Program-made: the position numbers and the translations under genes
Assembly: GCF_006335115.1 (NCBI RefSeq)
Contig: NZ_VDMJ01000028.1
Location: forward strand, 44,537-108,536
Length of the DNA: 64,000 nt
Origin: Streptomyces sp. NP160
GTDB lineage: Bacteria; Actinomycetota; Actinomycetes; Actinomycetales; Quadrisphaeraceae
Direction: 5' to 3'
Shown here: positions 40,758-49,468 of the stretch, one piece after another
How positions within the stretch are numbered: the stretch's first letter is position 1
Layout: every line of letters begins with the position of its first letter
Notes under the pieces: generated by a model
Database searches by the model: none
What the model saw: only the letters and a program-made list of their open reading frames with translations
Told to the model about the DNA's origin: nothing

Positions 40758-41645
40758 GTGACCACCGTGCAGCAGGCCGCCGGGCAGCCCGCTCCGCAGC
40801 TCGACCGGCGCAGCGACCGTCCGCGCAAGCACCGGTTCCCGCGCGTCAGCTGGGACCTCCTCGACTGCTCCCTGCACGGCCACCACGTGGTGGGTCGTGA
40901 CGTCGCCGAGGTCCGCCCGGCCGACGCCCTGGTGGTCCGGGAGGACGCCGACGGCTTCCGGTGGCACCGCTGCCTGCGCTGCGACGCCTGGCTGGCCGCG
41001 CCCGCCCCCACCGCCGGCGAGGCCTCCCGCGAGCACCTGCCGCCCCGCGAGCAGATCGAGCTGCCGCTGCGCGGGCGAGTGCTGCGCGACAGGTACGTGC
41101 TGCGCCTCATCGCGCTCGACCGCGTGGTGCACGTGCTGGGGCTGGGGGTCCTCGCCGCCGCCGTGCTCGTCTTCTCCGGCCAGCGGGCCACCCTCGACCG
41201 ATGGTGGACGTGGGGTCTGGACTTCGTCCAGCAGCACGGCGTGGTCATCGACACCACCCACGGCTTCCTCGCTAAGGTCTCCGGCTGGTTCTCCACCCCG
41301 TCCGACCACCTGCTCTTCATCGGCGTGGGGCTGGCCGCGTACGCCGCGCTGGAGGCCACCGAGGCCGTCGGCCTCTGGCTGGGCCGGCGGTGGGCCGAGT
41401 ACCTGACCTTCGTCGCGACGAGCATCCTCATGGTCCCCGAGGTCGCAGACCTCATGAGCGGCGTCTCGGCCACGGGCGTGGCGCTGTTCGCCCTGAACCT
41501 CGCCGTCGTCGTGTACCTGCTCCTCGCCAAGCGCCTGTTCGGCCTGCGCGGCGGGGGGAAGGCGGAGGCCGCCGAGCGCGAGGCCGACTCCGGCTGGTCG
41601 GCCCTGGAGCGCACCGCGCCGCCGTCCGCCGGGCGACCGGCCTGA
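40758..41645 (+). CDS. DUF2127 membrane protein with N-terminal zinc-binding region
   Basis: The 295-residue protein has a cytosolic N-terminal domain with CSLHGHH and RCLRCDAW (residues about 37-80), likely a zinc ribbon, then four membrane segments of the DUF2127 type (LIALDRVVHVLGLGVLAAAVL, HLLFIGVGLAAYAALEATEAVGLWLGRRWAEYLTFVAT). Function is not established. A TACCGT hexamer lies 5 nt before the GTG. Its stop codon begins the TGATCC dyad before hisC. Confidence 0.82.
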   Translation: MTTVQQAAGQPAPQLDRRSDRPRKHRFPRVSWDLLDCSLHGHHVVGRDVAEVRPADALVVREDADGFRWHRCLRCDAWLAAPAPTAGEASREHLPPREQIELPLRGRVLRDRYVLRLIALDRVVHVLGLGVLAAAVLVFSGQRATLDRWWTWGLDFVQQHGVVIDTTHGFLAKVSGWFSTPSDHLLFIGVGLAAYAALEATEAVGLWLGRRWAEYLTFVATSILMVPEVADLMSGVSATGVALFALNLAVVVYLLLAKRLFGLRGGGKAEAAEREADSGWSALERTAPPSAGRPA

Positions 41646-41659
41646 TCCGCGCAGGATCA
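41643..41659. promoter_or_regulatory. TGATCC-N5-GGATCA hairpin before hisC
   Basis: The 6-bp perfect arms with a 5-nt loop start at the stop codon of the DUF2127 gene and end 1 nt before a TACCCT hexamer. The arms could be a weak terminator or an operator for hisC. Confidence 0.45.
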
Positions 41660-41660
41660 C

Positions 41661-41666
41661 TACCCT
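41661..41666 (+). promoter_or_regulatory. candidate -10 element, leaderless hisC
   Basis: TACCCT ends 8 nt before GTG 41675, with no ribosome site between, in the layout shared with other genes here. Confidence 0.45.
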
Positions 41667-41674
41667 GGGCGCCT

Positions 41675-42913
41675 GTGAGCCCCAGCACCTCCGGCCCGGC
41701 CGGCGCACCCGCGCGCAGCCTGGTCTCGGACACCACCCTCGACGACCTCCCGCTCCGCGACGACCTGCGCGGCCACGCGCCGTACGGCGCGCCCCAGCTC
41801 GAGGTCTCCGTGCGGCTCAACACCAACGAGAACAGCCACGACGTGCCGCCCGAGGTGGTCGACGCAGTGGTCGCCGCCCTCGCCGCGCAGGTGCCCCACC
41901 TCAACCGCTACCCCGACCGCGAGGCCGACGACCTCCGCGACGCCCTGGCCGCGTTCCTGCGCACCCAGCCCGCCTCCCACGGCGTGCCCCTGACGCGCGG
42001 CAACGTGTGGGCCGCCAACGGCTCCAACGAGGTGCTGCAGCAGCTGCTGCAGGCCTTCGGCGGCCCGGGGCGCACGGCCGTCGGCTTCACGCCGTCGTAC
42101 TCGATGCACCCGATCATCACGCAGACCTCCGGCACCGCCTGGGTGGACGGCAAGCGCGGTGACGGGTTCTCCCTCGACCCGTTCGCGGTCGCCGAGCAGG
42201 TCCGCGCCGCCGGGTCGGGCAGCGGGGCCGACGTCGTGTTCCTGACGAGCCCGAACAACCCCACCGGCACGGCGCTGCCGCTCGACGTCGTCGAGGCGGC
42301 CTACGAGGCCACCCGCGGCATCGTCATCGTCGACGAGGCCTACGCCGAGTTCGCCCGGCCGCTGCACGCGGGGGGCACGCCCAGCGCCATCACCCTGCTG
42401 CCCGGCCGCCCGCGCCTCGTGGTGACGCGCACCATGAGCAAGGCGTTCGCCTTCGCCGGCACGCGGGTCGGCTACCTCGCCGCCGACCCGGCCGTGGTCG
42501 ACGCGCTGCGCCTCGTGCGCCTGCCGTACCACCTGTCCTCGCTCACGCAGGCCGCCGCGACCGCCGCGCTGGCCCACGCCGACGCGCTGCTGGCCACCGT
42601 CGAGGACACCAAGGCCCAGCGAGACCGGCTGGTCGCCGCGATGCCGACCCTGGGCCTGCGCGCCTTGCCCAGCGACGCCAACTTCGTGCTGGTGGGCGGC
42701 TTCGACGACGCCCCCGCCGCGTGGAAGGCGCTGCTCGCGCACGGCGTGCTCGTGCGCGACGTCGGCATCCCCGGCCACCTGCGCATCACCGCGGGCACGG
42801 AGGCGGAGACCGACGCCGTGCTCGCAGCGCTGGCCGAGGTGGTCGCGCAGGCCGAGGTGGCGGCCCACCCAGAAGACCAGCAGGACGACGGCGACGACGA
42901 GGGACGGGCATGA
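41675..42913 (+). CDS. hisC: histidinol-phosphate aminotransferase
   Basis: The 412-residue fold-type I aminotransferase has [13 protein letters not shown] at the start, [18 protein letters not shown] and the PLP lysine in [19 protein letters not shown] near residue 260. It converts imidazole-acetol phosphate to histidinol phosphate. The 4-nt overlap with hisB confirms the assignment. No hisD lies upstream in this window: a DUF2127 gene occupies its usual place. Confidence 0.93.
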   Translation: MSPSTSGPAGAPARSLVSDTTLDDLPLRDDLRGHAPYGAPQLEVSVRLNTNENSHDVPPEVVDAVVAALAAQVPHLNRYPDREADDLRDALAAFLRTQPASHGVPLTRGNVWAANGSNEVLQQLLQAFGGPGRTAVGFTPSYSMHPIITQTSGTAWVDGKRGDGFSLDPFAVAEQVRAAGSGSGADVVFLTSPNNPTGTALPLDVVEAAYEATRGIVIVDEAYAEFARPLHAGGTPSAITLLPGRPRLVVTRTMSKAFAFAGTRVGYLAADPAVVDALRLVRLPYHLSSLTQAAATAALAHADALLATVEDTKAQRDRLVAAMPTLGLRALPSDANFVLVGGFDDAPAAWKALLAHGVLVRDVGIPGHLRITAGTEAETDAVLAALAEVVAQAEVAAHPEDQQDDGDDEGRA

Positions 42914-43530
42914 GCGGGCAGCGCACGGCGCGCATCGAGCGGACCACCAGCGAGTCGAGCATCGTGCTCGAGCTCGACCTGGACGGGACGGGCCGCACCG
43001 AGATCAGCACGGGCGTGGCCTTCTACGACCACATGCTCACCGCGCTCGGCAAGCACTCCCTCATCGACCTGCGCGTGCAGGCCACCGGTGACACCCACAT
43101 CGACGCCCACCACGTGGTGGAGGACACCGCCATCGTGCTCGGGCAGGCGCTGCGCCAGGCCCTGGGCGACAAGCGCGGCATCGCCCGGTTCGGTGACGCG
43201 CTGGTGCCGCTCGACGAGGCGCTGGCGCAGGCCGTCGTCGACGTCTCCGGTCGGCCCTTCGTCGTCCACACCGGAGAGCCGGACGGCTACGAGCACGTGC
43301 TCATCGGCGGCGGGGGCGCCGGCGTGCCCTACGCCGGCAGCCTCACCCGGCACGTCTTCGAGTCGATCGCGCTGCACGCCCACGTGTGCCTGCACGTGCG
43401 GCTGCTCGCCGGCCGCGACCCGCACCACGTGGCCGAGGCGCAGTACAAGGCGCTCGCCCGGGCGCTGCGCGCCGCCGTGGCGCTCGACCCGCGCGTGGAC
43501 GGCGTGCCCTCCACCAAGGGCGCGCTGTGA
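42910..43530 (+). CDS. hisB: imidazoleglycerol-phosphate dehydratase
   Basis: The 206-residue protein has [16 protein letters not shown], the metal-binding [11 protein letters not shown] and [19 protein letters not shown], and a terminal VPSTKGAL, all standard for monofunctional HisB. It removes water from imidazole-glycerol phosphate. The ATG overlaps the hisC stop (ATGA). Confidence 0.95.
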   Translation: MSGQRTARIERTTSESSIVLELDLDGTGRTEISTGVAFYDHMLTALGKHSLIDLRVQATGDTHIDAHHVVEDTAIVLGQALRQALGDKRGIARFGDALVPLDEALAQAVVDVSGRPFVVHTGEPDGYEHVLIGGGGAGVPYAGSLTRHVFESIALHAHVCLHVRLLAGRDPHHVAEAQYKALARALRAAVALDPRVDGVPSTKGAL

Positions 43531-43549
43531 GCACCCCCGTGGGTCCCGC

Positions 43550-44062
43550 GTGAAGTACGAGTTCCCCGGCGCGGGCGGCGGGGAGTTCTTCGACCCCTCC
43601 GAGGGCGCGCGCCGAGCGGTGCTCGTGCTGCCCGTGCTCGACGCCGACCGCGCGGCGGACCTGTGCGCCATGAGCGGCGTGGCCGCGGTCTGCGCGCCGG
43701 TGTCCGGGGCGGGCGTCGTGGCGGTGCCGGCGGCCCGCGAGGGCGTGCTGCCCGGCCTGGCCGGGGTCGACGCCGCGGAGCGCCTCAGCCGCATGCTGCG
43801 CGGCCTCGACGTCGTCCTGCTCCTCACCGAGGGGGAGCAGGGGCAGGAGGGCCAGGTCACCGCGCAGACGTGGCGCGGCGGGCAGCAGGCCCCCGACGGC
43901 CGGCCCGCCGGGCTGCTGCTGGCGACGTGGCCCGGTGACGTGCTGCGGCTGCTGCTGGGGAGCCTGGAGGCCGCCGACGTCTCCGGTGCGGCCACGAGCG
44001 TCGGGCGCAGCCGCTGGACGGCGGTCCGGGGGATGTTCAAGGCGCGGCGCGGCCGTGGCTGA
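43550..44062 (+). CDS. hypothetical protein of the actinobacterial his cluster
   Basis: The 170-residue soluble protein begins MKYEFPGAGGGEFFDP and contains LDVVLLLTEGEQGQEGQVTAQ. I do not recognise a family. Its place 19 nt after hisB, where actinobacterial his operons often keep a small conserved gene before hisH, suggests it was part of the ancestral operon. Coding is supported by the strict downstream spacing of 5 nt to the channel gene. Confidence 0.6.
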   Translation: MKYEFPGAGGGEFFDPSEGARRAVLVLPVLDADRAADLCAMSGVAAVCAPVSGAGVVAVPAAREGVLPGLAGVDAAERLSRMLRGLDVVLLLTEGEQGQEGQVTAQTWRGGQQAPDGRPAGLLLATWPGDVLRLLLGSLEAADVSGAATSVGRSRWTAVRGMFKARRGRG

Positions 44063-44067
44063 GCGGC

Positions 44068-45129
44068 GTGGCTGACAGGGCGGGCGCCGGCGCGTCGGCG
44101 GGAGGGGGCCGCCAGGGGCTGAGGCTGCCGCGGCTCACCCCGCGCCGCACGCCGCTGACGTCGATCGCCCTGCGGCTGGGGCTGGCGCTGCTCCTGCTGC
44201 TGGTCAACTGGGGTCTGGTGCTGCTCGAGTCCGACCAGTACACCGACAACGCCGACGGGCACGTCTCCGTCATCGACGCGCTCTACTACACGACCGTCAC
44301 GCTCTCGACCACCGGCTACGGCGACATCACGCCCGTCACCGAGCAGGCGCGGCTCATCAACGCGCTCGTGGTGACGCCGATGCGGCTGATGTTCGTGATC
44401 ATCCTGGTCGGCACCACGCTGTCCGCGCTCACCGAGCGCTCCCGCACCGAGATCCGCGTCCATCGCTGGAAGGCCCGCATGCGCGACCACGTCGTCGTCC
44501 TCGGCTACGGCACCAAGGGCCGCAACGCGGTCCGGGCGCTGCGGCTGCGCGACCACCCCGCAGCTCGGATCGTCGTGGTCGAGGCCGACCACGCCGCCGC
44601 CTCCCGCGCCAGCGCCGACGGCTACGCGGTGGTCATCGGGTCGGCCACGCACAAGTCCGTGCTCCTCGAGGCGCAGGTGGAGCGCGCGAGGACGGCGATC
44701 ATCGCCCTCGACCGCGACGACACCGCCGTGCTCGCCGCGCTCACGCTGCGCCGGGTGGCGCCGCACGTCACGGTGCTGGCGTCGTCGCGGGAGGCGGCCA
44801 CCGCCGAGCTGCTGCGCGAGAGCGGCGCGGCCTCGGTGGTGGTCTCCTCCGAGACCGCCGGGCGCCTCCTGGGCCTGGCCACCGACAGCCCGGACGCCGT
44901 CAGCGTGGTCGAGGACATGCTCTCCTTCGGCTCCGGGCTGGACCTCGACGAGCGCGTCGTCGAGGCGTCGGAGGTGGGGAGGCCGCCGCACGCCTGCGGG
45001 GTGCCCGTGGTCGGCGTGTGGCGCGGCGGTCGGATGCTGCGCTACAGCGACCCCTCGATCGGCTCGCTGCAGCCCGACGACCGGATCCTCTACGTCGCCT
45101 CCCGCGACGACCCGCAGCCCCTCCGCTGA
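44068..45129 (+). CDS. two-helix potassium channel with RCK (TrkA-N) domain
   Basis: The 353-residue protein has two membrane helices flanking a pore loop with selectivity filter TTGYGD at residues 81-86, then a cytosolic Rossmann RCK domain (VVVLGYGTKGRNAVRALR near 140) and a C-terminal TrkA-C-like part. It resembles MthK/Kch-type K+ channels gated by nucleotides or ions. The GTG start is 5 nt after the preceding stop, so it is probably co-transcribed with hisB although functionally unrelated. Confidence 0.92.
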   Translation: MADRAGAGASAGGGRQGLRLPRLTPRRTPLTSIALRLGLALLLLLVNWGLVLLESDQYTDNADGHVSVIDALYYTTVTLSTTGYGDITPVTEQARLINALVVTPMRLMFVIILVGTTLSALTERSRTEIRVHRWKARMRDHVVVLGYGTKGRNAVRALRLRDHPAARIVVVEADHAAASRASADGYAVVIGSATHKSVLLEAQVERARTAIIALDRDDTAVLAALTLRRVAPHVTVLASSREAATAELLRESGAASVVVSSETAGRLLGLATDSPDAVSVVEDMLSFGSGLDLDERVVEASEVGRPPHACGVPVVGVWRGGRMLRYSDPSIGSLQPDDRILYVASRDDPQPLR

Positions 45130-45199
45130 CGCGCCCCGTCCTCGCCGCCCGGCCGCGGTTGGGGGTGCGGGGTGATCGCCGGTGCAGTACTCGTAGCGG

Positions 45200-45742
45200 G
45201 TGGCCTCCTCGAAGCTCCTGACCGACGTCGCCCTCGGCCTCGCAGCGGGGTGGGTGGGGGGGAAGGTGAAGGCCGCCGCCGAGTCGTCGCTGCAGGAGTG
45301 GGGCGAGCGCAAGCTGCCGCCCGAGCCGGGCCAGAAGGAGCTCGACGGCGCTGACCCGCAGGGCCACGGGGACCGCATGCCGCCCTCGCTGCTGTACCGC
45401 AAGCTCGTCGCGGCCCGGAAGGACCAGGCCGCCGCCGACGCCCTCGACGACGACGAGGTCGAGGCCGGCGCGCAGTGGTTCCACCGCGCCCTCGCGTACG
45501 GCTACCCGGTCTTCTACTCCGTGCTGACCCGGCGGGTCCCGCTGGCGCGCGCCGGTGGCGGGACGGTGGGCGCGGCGGCGCTGTTCGCGGCTTTCCACGG
45601 CTCGACGCTGCCCGCGCTCGGCGTGCAGGCCCCGGCCTCGCAGCTGCCGAAGGCGTGGTGGGTCTGGGAGGGCGGCTCGCACCTGGCGTACGGGGTGGCC
45701 GTCGACTTCGTCGTCGACGTCCTGCGCCGCATCACGCGCTGA
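45200..45742 (+). CDS. YagU/DUF1440-like membrane protein
   Basis: The 180-residue protein has weak hydrophobic segments at about 8-25, 100-140 and 155-172 (ALAYGYPVFYSVLTRRVP, YGVAVDFVVDVLRRI). GLAAGWVGGKVKAAAESSLQEWGERKLPPEP resembles the DUF1440 N-terminus. Function is unknown, and the E. coli relative affects acid resistance. The GTG start has no obvious ribosome site. Confidence 0.6.
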   Translation: MASSKLLTDVALGLAAGWVGGKVKAAAESSLQEWGERKLPPEPGQKELDGADPQGHGDRMPPSLLYRKLVAARKDQAAADALDDDEVEAGAQWFHRALAYGYPVFYSVLTRRVPLARAGGGTVGAAALFAAFHGSTLPALGVQAPASQLPKAWWVWEGGSHLAYGVAVDFVVDVLRRITR

Positions 45743-45760
45743 TCCGCGGCTCGCCGCCGG

Positions 45761-45791
45761 GGTGGGGAGCCTCGCGTCCGGTGGGGAGCCT
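45761..45791 (+). repeat. GGTGGGGAGCCT direct repeat
   Basis: Two identical 12-mers lie 19 nt apart start to start in the 184-bp gap before the DUF427 gene. Two helical turns would put both on the same DNA face. I see nothing else in this gap apart from the GAGGAGG ribosome site at its end. Confidence 0.4.
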
Positions 45792-45926
45792 GGAGCCCGG
45801 GTCCTGCGCGGGAAGCGGATCTGGGCCTGGCCACCGGAGCTCAGGCCCCCCGCGGGACTGCCGCCGCTTCGCCGGGCGTTGGCCCGAGGGACGGCCCGGT
45901 GGACCGCCTGGAACCGAGGAGGACAC

Positions 45927-46235
45927 GTGAAGGCACTGCTGGACGGCGTCGTGGTGGCCGAGGCCGACGACGACGCGATCGTGCGCATCGAGGGCAACGC
46001 CTACTTCCCGCCGAGCAGCGTGGTGGAGGGGGCCCTCGAGAAGAGCCCCACGCCGTACACCTGCCCGTGGAAGGGCGTGGCGCAGTACTGGAACGTCACC
46101 GCCCCGGGTGGTGCGACCGCCGCAGACGGCGCGTGGAGCTACCCCGAGCCCTACCCGAGCTCCTTCGACCGGGTCGGCACCGACTACTCCGGCTACCTGG
46201 CCTTCGACAGGGCCCAGCTGCAGGTCACCAGCTGA
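45927..46235 (+). CDS. DUF427 domain protein
   Basis: The 102-residue protein MKALLDGVVVAEADDDAIVRIEGNAYFPPSSV... has the DUF427 pattern, including TPYTCPWKGVAQYWNV and AWSYPEPYP. Structures of this family show a small beta fold, and the reaction is unknown. A strong GAGGAGG site lies 8 nt before GTG 45927. The gene is followed by two terminator palindromes. Confidence 0.88.
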   Translation: MKALLDGVVVAEADDDAIVRIEGNAYFPPSSVVEGALEKSPTPYTCPWKGVAQYWNVTAPGGATAADGAWSYPEPYPSSFDRVGTDYSGYLAFDRAQLQVTS

Positions 46236-46251
46236 CCCACCCCTCCCGTCC

Positions 46252-46320
46252 GCACTTTCCGCGGGAAGTGCGCCACCAGCCGCCCCCTTCTCGCACTTTC
46301 CGCGGAAAGTGCGAGAAGGG
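46252..46320. terminator. pair of GCACTTTCC palindromes, one a 36-bp perfect palindrome
   Basis: GCACTTTCCGCGGGAAGTGC (46252-46271) is followed by a perfect palindrome at 46285-46320, whose arms CCCTTCTCGCACTTTCC and its complement meet at GC. They lie between the convergent DUF427 and glycosyltransferase genes. Same family as 21942-22003. Confidence 0.88.
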
Positions 46321-46329
46321 AGGAGGGGG

Positions 46330-47184
46330 TCAGGACGACGGGGGGAGCGAGCCCTGCAGCGCCGGGGTGGCGTCGGCGAGGTCCCACCAGAGCCGGTGGA
46401 GCTCGGCGTACTTCGAGCCCGGCTCCGGCCGGCGCTCCCAGGGCTTGTCGATGATGTAGTGGATGTTCTTCACCTCGGAGGCGTCCCACACCCGCGGGTG
46501 CTGGTGCGGCAGCGTCTTCAGCGCGTTGTAGACGTACGGCAGGGGCTGCCAGCGCCCGTCGAAGAACTCGTTGAGGAAGTCCTGCTCGGCGAACTGGTAC
46601 GCCGACAGGTCGGCCAGCCCGCGCAGCTGCGCCAGCATTGCCGCGTGCACCGCCTCGTCGGGCTCGATGACGAGGAACCCGCCGTTGAAGTACTCCTCCA
46701 CACCGGGCTCGCGCACGTGGTCGCGGCCGCGGCAGTGGGTGTAGAAGCAGTTCTCAGGCACCCAGCTCGCCGGGTAGCTGGCGATGCGGTTGGGGTTGCA
46801 CCGGCACGCGTGGCACGCGGCGATGCCGCCGGCGGGCAGTTCCAGGGAGAACAGCTCGTCCATCGGCTGCACCACCAGCATGTCGGCGTCCAGCACCACC
46901 AGGCGCGAGAACTCGGTGAGCCCCCACGCGCCGAGCTTGGTCCACACCTCGGCGAACCGGGCGTTGGCGTAGTGCGCCTCCAGCGACTCGTCGGGTCCCA
47001 CGCGCGGCAGCTCGCGCACCAGGGCGCCGTCGTCGGCGAGCGCCTTGCGGGCGTCGTCGTCGACGTCGTCGGTGACCATCACCACGAGGGGGTGCTGTGA
47101 CCCGGACCGCCGCAGGGAGGCGTGCAGCGCCCGGACGCCCACGAGGTAGCTCGGCTGCGTCAGCAGCGTCGCCCACGCCTTCAC
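46330..47184 (-). CDS. glycosyltransferase family 8 (glycogenin-like)
   Basis: The 284-residue protein begins MKAWATLLTQPSYLVGVRALHASLRRSG. LVVLDADMLVVQPMDELF near residue 98 carries the DxD metal/nucleotide-sugar motif, and FNGGFLVIEPDE and AEQDFLNEFF follow GT8 conserved blocks. It would transfer a hexose from UDP- or GDP-sugar. The GTG start overlaps the oxidase stop by 4 nt, so the two enzymes are made together. Confidence 0.87.
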   Translation of the reverse strand: MKAWATLLTQPSYLVGVRALHASLRRSGSQHPLVVMVTDDVDDDARKALADDGALVRELPRVGPDESLEAHYANARFAEVWTKLGAWGLTEFSRLVVLDADMLVVQPMDELFSLELPAGGIAACHACRCNPNRIASYPASWVPENCFYTHCRGRDHVREPGVEEYFNGGFLVIEPDEAVHAAMLAQLRGLADLSAYQFAEQDFLNEFFDGRWQPLPYVYNALKTLPHQHPRVWDASEVKNIHYIIDKPWERRPEPGSKYAELHRLWWDLADATPALQGSLPPSS

Positions 47185-48593
47185 GCAGCCACCTCCGACC
47201 GGCTCGCGGCGGCCGGGAAGAGCCGGTCGGTGAAGCCGTTGCCGAACACGCGCTCCGGGTCGAGCGCCTCGCGCACGGCGGCGAACTCCTCCCAGCGCGG
47301 GTACAGCGCGGGCCAGTCGTAGAGCGCGTCGTCGAAGTACTTGCCCCAGTGCGGGCGCCCGCCCTCCGCGGCGAGCAGCTTCTCGACCTCCACGAGGAAG
47401 TCGACGCCGTCGGCGCTCAGCGAGCCGTCCTCGGCGTAGTAGACGACGAAGCCGAAGTACAGCGTGTCGCCGCCCTCGGACGGGCTCAGCCAGGCCCGCG
47501 ACGGGCCCGTGGCGCGCAGGATGATCGGGTAGTGCAGGTGCGGGCTGGTCTCCGCGTGCCAGGCGCGGATCTTCTCCACGACGGCGGGCGCGCGGTCCAG
47601 CGGCACCCCGATCTCCACGTTGATCTGCGGGGTCGCGATGCCGCGCATGAAGACCTGGTAGACGTCCCCGGTCACGTCGGAGAAGTCCTTGAACCGGGTC
47701 ACGGTGCGGAAGGGCTTGCCCTGCGCGTCGAGGATGCGGGTGTCGGCGCGCATGTGGGCCAGCGCGGCGTCGACCGCGCGGTTCATGGCGTCGCTGGTCT
47801 CGGTGCGCTCCACCAGCTGCCGCCCGCCGGCCTCCCACGCCGCCACCTCGTCGGTGGAGGCGCGCTGCGCGGTCCAGACGTGCACCTGGTCGTCGTCGGG
47901 GAACCACCACGCCTTGGCCATCTCGTGGCCGCGGTTCCACACGAGCAGGTCGCTCTCGAGGGTCTCGGCGCCGGTGGCGCCCTTGACGCACGAGTACACG
48001 GCCACGGGCACGGTGCGCAGGGTCACCGCGGTGACCACGCCGAGGGTGCCCAGCCCCACCTGCAGCGCGCCGAACCACGGGTGGTCGGCGCCGAACTCCT
48101 CCACCGTGCCGTCGGCCATGACCAGCCGCAGCGAGAGCAGCGCGTCGCCGATGGAGCTCTGCTGCAGCCCCTGGCCGTGGGTGCCCGTGGCCAGGGCGCC
48201 GGCGAGGGTCTGCTCGGCGATGACGCCGGGGGAGGAGGGCAGCATGCGGCCCAGGCGTGCGAGGGCGTCGTAGACGTCCTGCAGCACGGTGCCGCCGGCG
48301 AACGTGGCCCAGTCCTCGCCGTGGGCGAGCAGGCCGCGGTGGCCGCGGACGTCGAGGAGGACCTCGGCCCCCGACGAGCCGCCGGGGGCCAGCATCCGGC
48401 CGGCGGACATGCGGCTGCCCACGAGCCGCACGCGGCCGGGGCGGGAGGCGAGCAGGGAGCGGACCTCCAGCTCGGAACTGGCCGTCACCAGGGCCGACGC
48501 GTCGGCCAGGGTGGAGTTGCGGGCCCAGTTCCACAGTCGGCCGGCGTCGTCCTCGGAGACGTCACGGCGGGGGTACGGACGCTCAGGAGCCAT
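47181..48593 (-). CDS. VAO-type FAD oxidase (D-arabinono-1,4-lactone oxidase-like)
   Basis: The 470-residue protein has a PCMH-type FAD domain (LVGSRMSAGRMLAPGG, PSSPGVIAEQTLAGALATGTHGQG near residue 120) and a C-terminal ALO-like domain ending YDWPALYPRWEEFAAVREALDPERVF. The usual GSGHS segment, whose His binds FAD covalently in sugar-lactone oxidases, reads GSRMS here, so FAD is probably bound non-covalently. Substrates are likely sugar lactones or sugar-like alcohols. Starts at ATG 48593. Confidence 0.83.
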   Translation of the reverse strand: MAPERPYPRRDVSEDDAGRLWNWARNSTLADASALVTASSELEVRSLLASRPGRVRLVGSRMSAGRMLAPGGSSGAEVLLDVRGHRGLLAHGEDWATFAGGTVLQDVYDALARLGRMLPSSPGVIAEQTLAGALATGTHGQGLQQSSIGDALLSLRLVMADGTVEEFGADHPWFGALQVGLGTLGVVTAVTLRTVPVAVYSCVKGATGAETLESDLLVWNRGHEMAKAWWFPDDDQVHVWTAQRASTDEVAAWEAGGRQLVERTETSDAMNRAVDAALAHMRADTRILDAQGKPFRTVTRFKDFSDVTGDVYQVFMRGIATPQINVEIGVPLDRAPAVVEKIRAWHAETSPHLHYPIILRATGPSRAWLSPSEGGDTLYFGFVVYYAEDGSLSADGVDFLVEVEKLLAAEGGRPHWGKYFDDALYDWPALYPRWEEFAAVREALDPERVFGNGFTDRLFPAAASRSEVAA

Positions 48594-48742
48594 GGCTTGA
48601 CCTCTCTTCGCGCGATCCACCGACCTCGCCCGTGTGGCGGGTCGTCCTGCGCGGGCAGGAGCGGGTGCGCGATGACGCTAACCGCGCCAGGGCCTGTTCG
48701 CCGACCGTACGCAAGTGGTCTGGGTCACACCGCGACAGCGCC

Positions 48743-48748
48743 TAGCCT
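48743..48748 (+). promoter_or_regulatory. candidate -10 element, leaderless hisH
   Basis: TAGCCT ends 6 nt before GTG 48755. It implies that hisH has its own promoter now that hisB is 5 kb away. Confidence 0.5.
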
Positions 48749-48754
48749 GGACGT

Positions 48755-49468
48755 GTGACCAGCACGACCGCTCCGAGCGAGGCCCTGAGCAGCACGAACG
48801 GCGCTCCCCGTCACCAGCGGCGGCCCCGCGTCGTCGTCCTCGACCACGGGTCCGGCAACGTCCGCTCCGCCGTGCGCGCCCTCGAGCGGGTGGGCGCGGA
48901 CGTCGAGCTCACCGCCGACCGCCGCGCCGCGCAGGGGGCCGACGGGCTCGTCGTGCCCGGCGTCGGCGCCTTCGAGACGGTCGCGAAGGGCCTGCGGGGC
49001 GTCCGCGGCGACGAGGTGGTCGACCGCCGCCTCGCCGGGGGCCGCCCGGTGCTCGGCATCTGCGTGGGCCTGCAGGTGATGTTCGCCCGCGGCGTCGAGC
49101 ACGGCGTGGAGAGCGAGGGCCTGGGGGAGTGGCCCGGCACCGTCGAGCGCCTGCCCGCCGCCGTGGTGCCGCACATGGGCTGGAACACCGTCGACGCCCC
49201 CCAGGGCTCGGTGCTGTTCGACGGCATCGCCGACGAGCGCTTCTACTTCGTGCACTCCTACGGCGTGCAGCGCTGGGAGATGGACGACGACGTCCGCGAG
49301 GACGGCACGCTGCGCCGCCGCCGCCCGCTGGTCACGTGGGCCGAGCACGGCGCCCGCTTCGTGGCGGCGGTGGAGAACGGGCCGCTGTCGGCCACCCAGT
49401 TCCACCCGGAGAAGTCCGGGGACGCCGGCGCGCAGCTGCTGCGCAACTGGGTCACCTCCCTGCGGTGA
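48755..49468 (+). CDS. hisH: imidazole glycerol phosphate synthase, glutaminase subunit
   Basis: The 237-residue protein has the class I glutaminase triad: nucleophile Cys in [10 protein letters not shown], and His and Glu in TQFHPEKSG. The oxyanion strand PGVGAFE is present. The N-terminus carries about 22 extra residues before [10 protein letters not shown]. It makes ammonia for HisF, which is not in this window. A TAGCCT hexamer 6 nt upstream suggests its own promoter. The stop overlaps the amidohydrolase start (GTGA). Confidence 0.93.
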   Translation: MTSTTAPSEALSSTNGAPRHQRRPRVVVLDHGSGNVRSAVRALERVGADVELTADRRAAQGADGLVVPGVGAFETVAKGLRGVRGDEVVDRRLAGGRPVLGICVGLQVMFARGVEHGVESEGLGEWPGTVERLPAAVVPHMGWNTVDAPQGSVLFDGIADERFYFVHSYGVQRWEMDDDVREDGTLRRRRPLVTWAEHGARFVAAVENGPLSATQFHPEKSGDAGAQLLRNWVTSLR

